From positions 13,354 through 23,353 of the forward strand of contig JAHBMJ010001489.1 in the NCBI GenBank assembly GCA_018398765.1: a DNA stretch of 10,000 nucleotides, read 5' to 3'. The notes beneath the pieces are model-generated. The model saw only the letters and a program-made list of their open reading frames with translations, had not been told where the DNA came from and did not search any database. Shown one piece after another: positions 6,135 through 10,000 of the stretch (positions are counted from its first letter, which is position 1; the number at the start of each line of letters is the position of its first letter). The stretch comes from Chromera velia (lineage: Eukaryota > Sar > Chromeraceae). The position numbers and the translations under genes were made by a program.

Positions 6135-7393
6135 GAGGAGATGTGTCGTTCTGTAAAGGGTGCGGGCTCTTTCTTCTGGCTCTCGGTGAGGCTGTCTCCT
6201 TTCATCATTTCATCATTTATTTCTTCGACTGCTAAAAACTTTTTGGGTCTCTCAGTTGCCCCACTGTTGTGTGAAATAAGTTCTGCTGCCCCCACTAATT
6301 CGTTGAATGAGATGTATTGCTTTTGTGTGAGAATCGACTTTGCAATTTTGTCGAACAGTCCTCTCCGGAATTTTTTTATCAGTCTTTCATCCTCGATCGA
6401 CGAATTTGTTTGTCGACAAAGGGAAGTGTACCTGTCTGCGTACTCTTGAATTGTTTCTTCTTTTCTTTGCTGCAGGTTGTCTAAGCTGGCCTCTGCTCTC
6501 TCTACGTATGGTTCTTTGAGTTCAAACTTCGAGAAGAATGTGTCTTTCAGGTCAGTGATGGTTTGAATTCTGCTCATTTTTTCGTTGGATATATCTATAA
6601 ACCAGTTGAGTGCATTTCCTTTCAATGATTTTCGGAAATAGAACAAGATTTCGGTGATATTCCATTGGAAGACAGTAGCGTCCATGTCGAAAGCTCTCCA
6701 AAAATTCCGTACGTCCTTTCTTTCTCCTGAATATATATTGATGTCTGCTTTAATTGGGGGGTTGAAGAAGTGGTTTGGGGTTGGTAGCAGTGGAGGAGTT
6801 GGTAGCAGAGCAGCTCTTTGTGTGAAAGAGGGAAGGTGTGAGGGTATTAAAGCTGAGCTGTCTGCTGTCGTTTCTTTTATATGTAGTTTGTCTGTGTTAA
6901 AAATCAATTCAAATTCTCCTTCTTTTATTGGTTTGAATGTGACTCCCTCTTTTACTAATGCCTTCAGGACACTGTCAGACGAATCCCATTTTTGTACTTG
7001 CATAAAACTGGCTAACGACTTCTTCTGCACTTTATTGGTCTGTTGATCTGTCATTTCTTCATCTGATTCTCCTTCACTCTCTTCTCTATTTCTTTTCTTC
7101 TTATTACTTTCCTTCCTTTTCTCATTTTCTTGTGTTTCGTTTTCTTTCATTTGTTTGTCTTGACTCTCCACTTCCTTTTCTGTTTCCTTTTCCTTATTAT
7201 TTCGATTTTTGTTATTCAAAGATTTCCCCTTTTCCTTCTTTTTCAGTGGCTCTTTAATTACTTTCTTGGGTTTTTCAGCAAGCTGAAGAGACGTGTCCAT
7301 TTTGTGAAATTTGTCAGGGTTGCTTTTCTTATTTTTTTCTAGTACTTTTTGTCGCTCCATTAGTTTTTTCTTGGGCTGAGGCTTTGGAGCCAT
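6131..7393 (-). CDS. gag: Gag-like protein of an LTR retrotransposon (Retrotrans_gag type), 420 residues
   Basis: The ATG at 7393-7391 opens a 420-codon frame ending at TAG. Residues 1-125 are very rich in Lys, Glu and Asn and are probably disordered and basic. Residues 185-212 are Pro-rich. Residues about 218-375 look like the Retrotrans_gag core of Ty3/gypsy-type elements: FWRAFDMDATVFQW, YFRKSLKGNALNWF, the LKDTFFSKF helix, ETIQEYADRYTSLCRQ, and then RRGLFDKIAKS. This core forms the capsid-like shell around element RNA. The C-terminus lacks zinc knuckles in frame; they appear in the -1 frame directly downstream, so a frameshift has probably truncated the protein. Upstream on the same strand are a polypurine tract and the 79-bp repeat array. 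No pol genes follow. The long open frame argues for a fairly young copy, or one whose Gag frame was still under selection recently. Confidence 0.8.
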   Translation of the reverse strand: MAPKPQPKKKLMERQKVLEKNKKSNPDKFHKMDTSLQLAEKPKKVIKEPLKKKEKGKSLNNKNRNNKEKETEKEVESQDKQMKENETQENEKRKESNKKKRNREESEGESDEEMTDQQTNKVQKKSLASFMQVQKWDSSDSVLKALVKEGVTFKPIKEGEFELIFNTDKLHIKETTADSSALIPSHLPSFTQRAALLPTPPLLPTPNHFFNPPIKADINIYSGERKDVRNFWRAFDMDATVFQWNITEILFYFRKSLKGNALNWFIDISNEKMSRIQTITDLKDTFFSKFELKEPYVERAEASLDNLQQRKEETIQEYADRYTSLCRQTNSSIEDERLIKKFRRGLFDKIAKSILTQKQYISFNELVGAAELISHNSGATERPKKFLAVEEINDEMMKGDSLTESQKKEPAPFTERHISS

Positions 7394-7400
7394 ATTCGGA

Positions 7401-7411
7401 TCTCCCCCTTT
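7401..7411 (-). promoter_or_regulatory. Polypurine tract just upstream of the Gag start
   Basis: On the minus strand AAAGGGGGAGA lies seven bases before the Gag ATG. It resembles the polypurine primer that normally precedes a 3' LTR, but it sits in the 5' leader here, so a priming role is not established. Confidence 0.3.
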
Positions 7412-7430
7412 AATGCTATGTTTTACGCAG

Positions 7431-8131
7431 AAAGATGAGTGTAGTTTACTATCAGATAGAACGTGTGAAATTCATAGTGAAATTCATAGAAAGGGTAGGG
7501 CTTTGCCGCTCACACAAGAATGAAGAAAAGTCAAATTCACTCTTAGGTAGAATGCGTAAAATTCATAGAAAGGGCAGGGCTTCGCCGCTTACACAAGAAT
7601 GAAGAAAAGTCAAATTCACTCTCAGGTAGAATGCATAAAATTCACAGAAAGGGCAGGGCTTCGCCGCTTGCATAAGAATGAAGAAAAGTCAAATTCACTC
7701 TCAAGTAGAATACGTAAAATTCATAGAAAGGGCAGGGCTTTGCCGTTCTTACAAGAATAAAGAAAAGTCAAATTCACTCTCAAGTAGAATGCGTAAAATT
7801 CAGAGAAAGGGCAGGGCTTCGCCGTTCTCATAATAATGAAGAAAAGTCAAATTCACTCTCAAGTAGAATGCGTAAAATTCATAAAAAGGGCAGGGCTTCG
7901 CCGTTTGTAGAAGAATGGAGAGAGGTCAAATTCACTCTCAGGTAGAATGTATAAAATTCACAGAAAGGGCAGGGCTTCGCCGTTTGCACAAGAATGAAGA
8001 AAAGTCAAATTCACTGTTAGGTAGAATGCGTAAAATTCGTAAAAAGGGCAGGGCTTTGCTGTTTACAGAGAAACGAAGAGAAGTCAAATTCACTGTCAGA
8101 TACAATGTGTAAAATTCGTAAAAAGGGCAGG
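7431..8131 (-). repeat. 79-bp minisatellite, about 8.5 copies, in the Gag leader
   Basis: The junction GGGC/TTcGCC recurs with C at 7501, 7580, 7659, 7738, 7817, 7896, 7975 and 8054, exactly 79 bases each time and with no indels. A ninth, partial unit breaks off near 8131. The first unit carries an extra 12-base local duplication (GTGAAATTCATA, about 7466-7489). Copies differ by substitutions only. Each unit contains GGC-TTC-GCC (or TTT/TTG variants), a potential tiny hairpin. Since 79 is not a multiple of three, the array is not coding, and the 65-codon open frame inside it is a by-product. The array lies between the LTR-like terminus at 8759 and Gag, so it probably forms part of the element's 5' leader or LTR. 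Confidence 0.95.
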
Positions 8132-8141
8132 AAAAGGCGGT

Positions 8142-8269
8142 ACAGTCAGAAATTTTAGCAGCGCTTCGCGGTGTGATCCTGTCTGATGTCGATTTATGGC
8201 AGAGGACAGAAAGTGGGGTTCCGTCAGAAATTCTAGCAGCGCTTCGCGATATGGTCCTGCTTCTTTTCC
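8142..8269. repeat. Two diverged copies of a roughly 37-bp motif spaced 78 bp apart
   Basis: GTCAGAAATT(T/C)TAGCAGC followed by GCTTCGCG occurs at about 8145-8181 and 8223-8259, with the GCGCTTCGCG core starting at 8161 and 8239. The spacing almost equals the 79-bp period of the adjoining array, and the core again has a GC-TTC-GC mini-hairpin. The sequence is otherwise distinct from the array unit. Confidence 0.75.
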
Positions 8270-8759
8270 TTACAGGTACAGGACACTAAAGGGATAGCCA
8301 AGTCAAAGGCGTACAAGTTGAGGTTTGAGTTGATGGCTCACAGGTGTAGGCTCCTGTAGTATGCGTGTAGATGATCACAGCGTTCTGGTTTCCTCTGGAT
8401 GAACCTTCTCTGGACAAAGAAGGTGGTCTGTGTTGCTTGTAGAATAGTTGTTGTTCGGCAGAGAAGGTTAGTCTCCGTTTGCTCAGCTCTTTGATCTTGT
8501 TGATCTCAAGCTAGGCGTCACCACGTGTTAAGGTCTACTTAGAGGGGTTGGCGCTGGTGAGTGCTTACAGAGGTTTAAAGGTCTTTAGGGCTTGATGTCA
8601 CCGGAGTGGTTCAGGTCGATCTCTAGTAACAGACTCGATCAGTGTCAGGAGCATGGAGCTTTCTTGTGATTTAGTGATCGATCTGATTTTATTGTAGTCT
8701 TCCAGAAAGTCTTTCGAAAGTCTTTCATATGATTTCGATCGAAGTGTGACACCCCAACA
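8270..8759 (-). mobile_element. Candidate 5' LTR terminus of the Gag element (inner boundary unknown)
   Basis: Read on the minus strand, TGTTGGGGTGTCACAC begins at 8759. A TGTTGG start is typical of Ty3/gypsy and copia LTRs, and the orientation and distance fit a 5' LTR upstream of Gag. A tandem 11-mer GAAAGTCTTTC lies near the terminus (8705-8726). I could not find a matching CA end, a tRNA-complementary primer-binding site or a second LTR, so the inner limit given here is arbitrary. The stretch contains no coding frame of note. Confidence 0.3.
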
Positions 8760-8773
8760 TCTGTATGATACAA

Positions 8774-8785
8774 GACGTTAACGTC
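8774..8785. repeat. 12-base perfect palindrome GACGTTAACGTC
   Basis: A perfect palindrome lies 15 bases outside the putative LTR terminus and 30 bases beyond the tRNA-like terminator. No function can be assigned. Confidence 0.6.
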
Positions 8786-8809
8786 CTACATCTTTTTTCT
8801 TTGATTCTT

Positions 8810-8814
8810 AAAAA
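8810..8814 (-). terminator. Pol III T5 terminator of the tRNA-like element
   Basis: Five T on the minus strand follow the last base of the tRNA-like region without a gap, as at many tRNA genes. Confidence 0.4.
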
Positions 8815-8886
8815 GGAGGTAGCGAGGCTTGAACCTATGACCTCTTACTTGTTAGTATTGTATACTAACCATTAGGTCATGAAGGC
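8815..8886 (-). tRNA. tRNA-Val(AAC)-like element, probably a pseudogene or tRNA-derived SINE head
   Basis: The 72 bases read on the minus strand carry a near-perfect A box (TGACCTAATGG, 8879-8869), a B box (GGTTCAAGCC, 8835-8826) and a T5 run directly after (8814-8810), which is the layout of a Pol III tRNA gene. Numbered as a tRNA, the signature bases fit: T8, A14, G18G19, A21, T33, anticodon AAC, purine 37, AGGTC variable loop, T54T55C56, A58 and C61. The helices do not: the anticodon stem has only the outer pair, the D and T stems are mostly mismatched, and the acceptor ends do not pair. The sequence can instead form a long two-part hairpin. It therefore looks like a diverged tRNA copy rather than a working tRNA. 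Confidence 0.4.
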
Positions 8887-8932
8887 GAGTGATGCGCACG
8901 ATTCTCTTTTGCTCAGTGTTACTTTAAACCAC

Positions 8933-9047
8933 AATCAATTCATTTAATTTCTATTTTTTTTGTAGCTGTGCTTAAGTAGTGCATAGCATTTAATCAATTC
9001 ATTTAATTTCTATTTTCTTTCTAGCTGTGTTTAAGTAGCGCATAGCA
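8933..9047. repeat. 59-bp tandem duplication, two copies
   Basis: AATCAATTCATTTAATTTC to GCATAGCA occurs at 8933-8988 and again at 8992-9047. The copies differ at a few positions, mainly in the T-run and in CTTAAGTAGT versus TTTAAGTAGC. They are AT-rich, with no coding potential. Confidence 0.9.
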
Positions 9048-10000
9048 ACATTATTAAAAGTGTGTAATAATGTATTCCTAAAAGTGATATTTTGAATTAA
9101 TGTACACTAAAGTGTGTACTAGTAATTCATTCATCAAAATTCTATTAAAATATGTAACAAAACAATGTGTAACAAAACATTTCAAGTTTAAAAAAAGTGA
9201 TTGTGTAACCCTACAGGATTGGTGTAATTGACTGATTTATTGAATGAATATATATATGAATAAATTAGTTAAAAGACAGAATAAGACTGTAGATAAGATA
9301 AGATATGATAGGCTTTATGTTTCAAATCATCTTGCAGTCCATTGCTGGGCCTTGACTTGCACCATTGAGAGGGTCCTCTAGAAGCAGATATTTCAAAACC
9401 TGCAGGTTGCTGTGTCAGCCACGTAGAGCCACTATACACTTATATAGGCTCTGGTCAATCCGGCATGTCATACATACAGAAATTTGAATTATTCGATTAC
9501 GGAACTTGAATCTAAGTTCGATACTACTAAAAGCATTTGATCATGAAGGCTTGCAAGACTAGGCGGTCTCTTTGCTTTAGTCTTAAACTCATGTATGATT
9601 ACGCATGCTGCAATTAGCTCTAGAATTAGCTGTAGCATATCACTAGAACATGTTGTCTATATTAAAATTAGTATATTCATTAATCTTGGTCATAAAGATC
9701 TGTATCTCATTATATCTGATTCTACGTACCCGATTCAAGAAGTCGGTACAGAACTATGCAGAACGAACTAAGAACTTTTTGAATACACTGCTTATACCAT
9801 TTATCTCAGAAATTGATCATAAGGTCTCTTGCAATACCAAGAGTGCCTGAGACATTACCTGAGATGAGGAAGGACAAATCGAAAGGTAAACTAAAGTAAA
9901 CAATAATGCGATTTTGAGAGGACAGAGACTGCGGACAAGGTAAGACAAGGCCTAAATGGTTTGCTGCTATTTGCTGCAAAGATGTAGATTTGTACTTTGA
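9048..10000. other. AT-rich intergenic DNA with no recognised feature
   Basis: Stops occur often in all frames. The only open frame of note (9650-9850, plus, 66 codons) has no family resemblance and AT-driven composition. Short local repeats (two TGTAACAAAACA near 9153-9178) and small inverted repeats such as GTACAC...GTGTAC (about 9102-9119) are present. A mid-GC stretch at about 9320-9470 shows nothing I can name. Confidence 0.6.

Noticed and set aside
6063-7046. Plus-strand frames at 6063-6449 and 6654-7046
   Set aside because: They lie antisense to the Gag frame, which has the recognisable retrotransposon core.
7915-8112. 65-codon plus-strand open frame
   Set aside because: It lies wholly within the 79-bp array. 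The period is not a multiple of three, so it cannot be a repeat protein.
7431-8131. CRISPR array
   Set aside because: The 79-bp units adjoin each other with no unique spacers, and the context is eukaryotic.

Overview
This is a eukaryotic, repeat-rich window. No prokaryotic operon, ribosome-binding-site series or rRNA is visible. The evidence for a eukaryote is a retrotransposon Gag-type protein, fragments of an APE-type (LINE) endonuclease, polypyrimidine tracts ending in AG, long microsatellites, and a tRNA-like element with internal A and B boxes and a T5 terminator. Runs of serine and alanine codons kept in phase, together with many simple repeats, recall protists such as coccidian or chromerid alveolates. 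That placement is a guess and the taxon is not determined.

Left part (1-1115): GTCT repeats, then the 3' part of an unrecognised acidic-tailed coding region (about 210-519), then AT-rich intergenic DNA with an AATAAA signal and an A/TA/TG microsatellite.

Plus-strand LINE-like region (about 1116-5304): one reading frame runs from 1116 to 3525, broken only by stops at 1695, 2952 and 3279. It carries a seven-cysteine motif, a long Ser/Ala homopolymer zone, a basic patch and the N-terminal part of an APE-like endonuclease. Endonuclease-like sequence appears again at 4740-5000 and perhaps at 5249-5304. The gaps, 3526-4739 and 5001-5248, begin with GT, end with AG and keep the frame. They could be introns, or they could be later insertions into a dead element.

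Minus-strand LTR-retrotransposon region (about 8759 down to 5952): a TGTTGGGGTGT terminus lies at 8759. Below it are two short copies spaced 78 bp apart, a 79-bp minisatellite of about eight copies, a polypurine tract and a 420-residue Gag (7393-6131). A degenerate double zinc knuckle lies in the -1 frame at 6134-5952. No protease, reverse transcriptase or integrase was found. A second, smaller minus-strand remnant with a similar leader may lie at 3998-3517.

Right part (8760-10000): a tRNA-like element on the minus strand with intact signature bases but broken helices, a 59-bp tandem duplication, and about 950 bp of AT-rich DNA with no recognisable gene. No intact autonomous gene set is present. 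The window reads as nested, decayed retroelements around at most one host exon.
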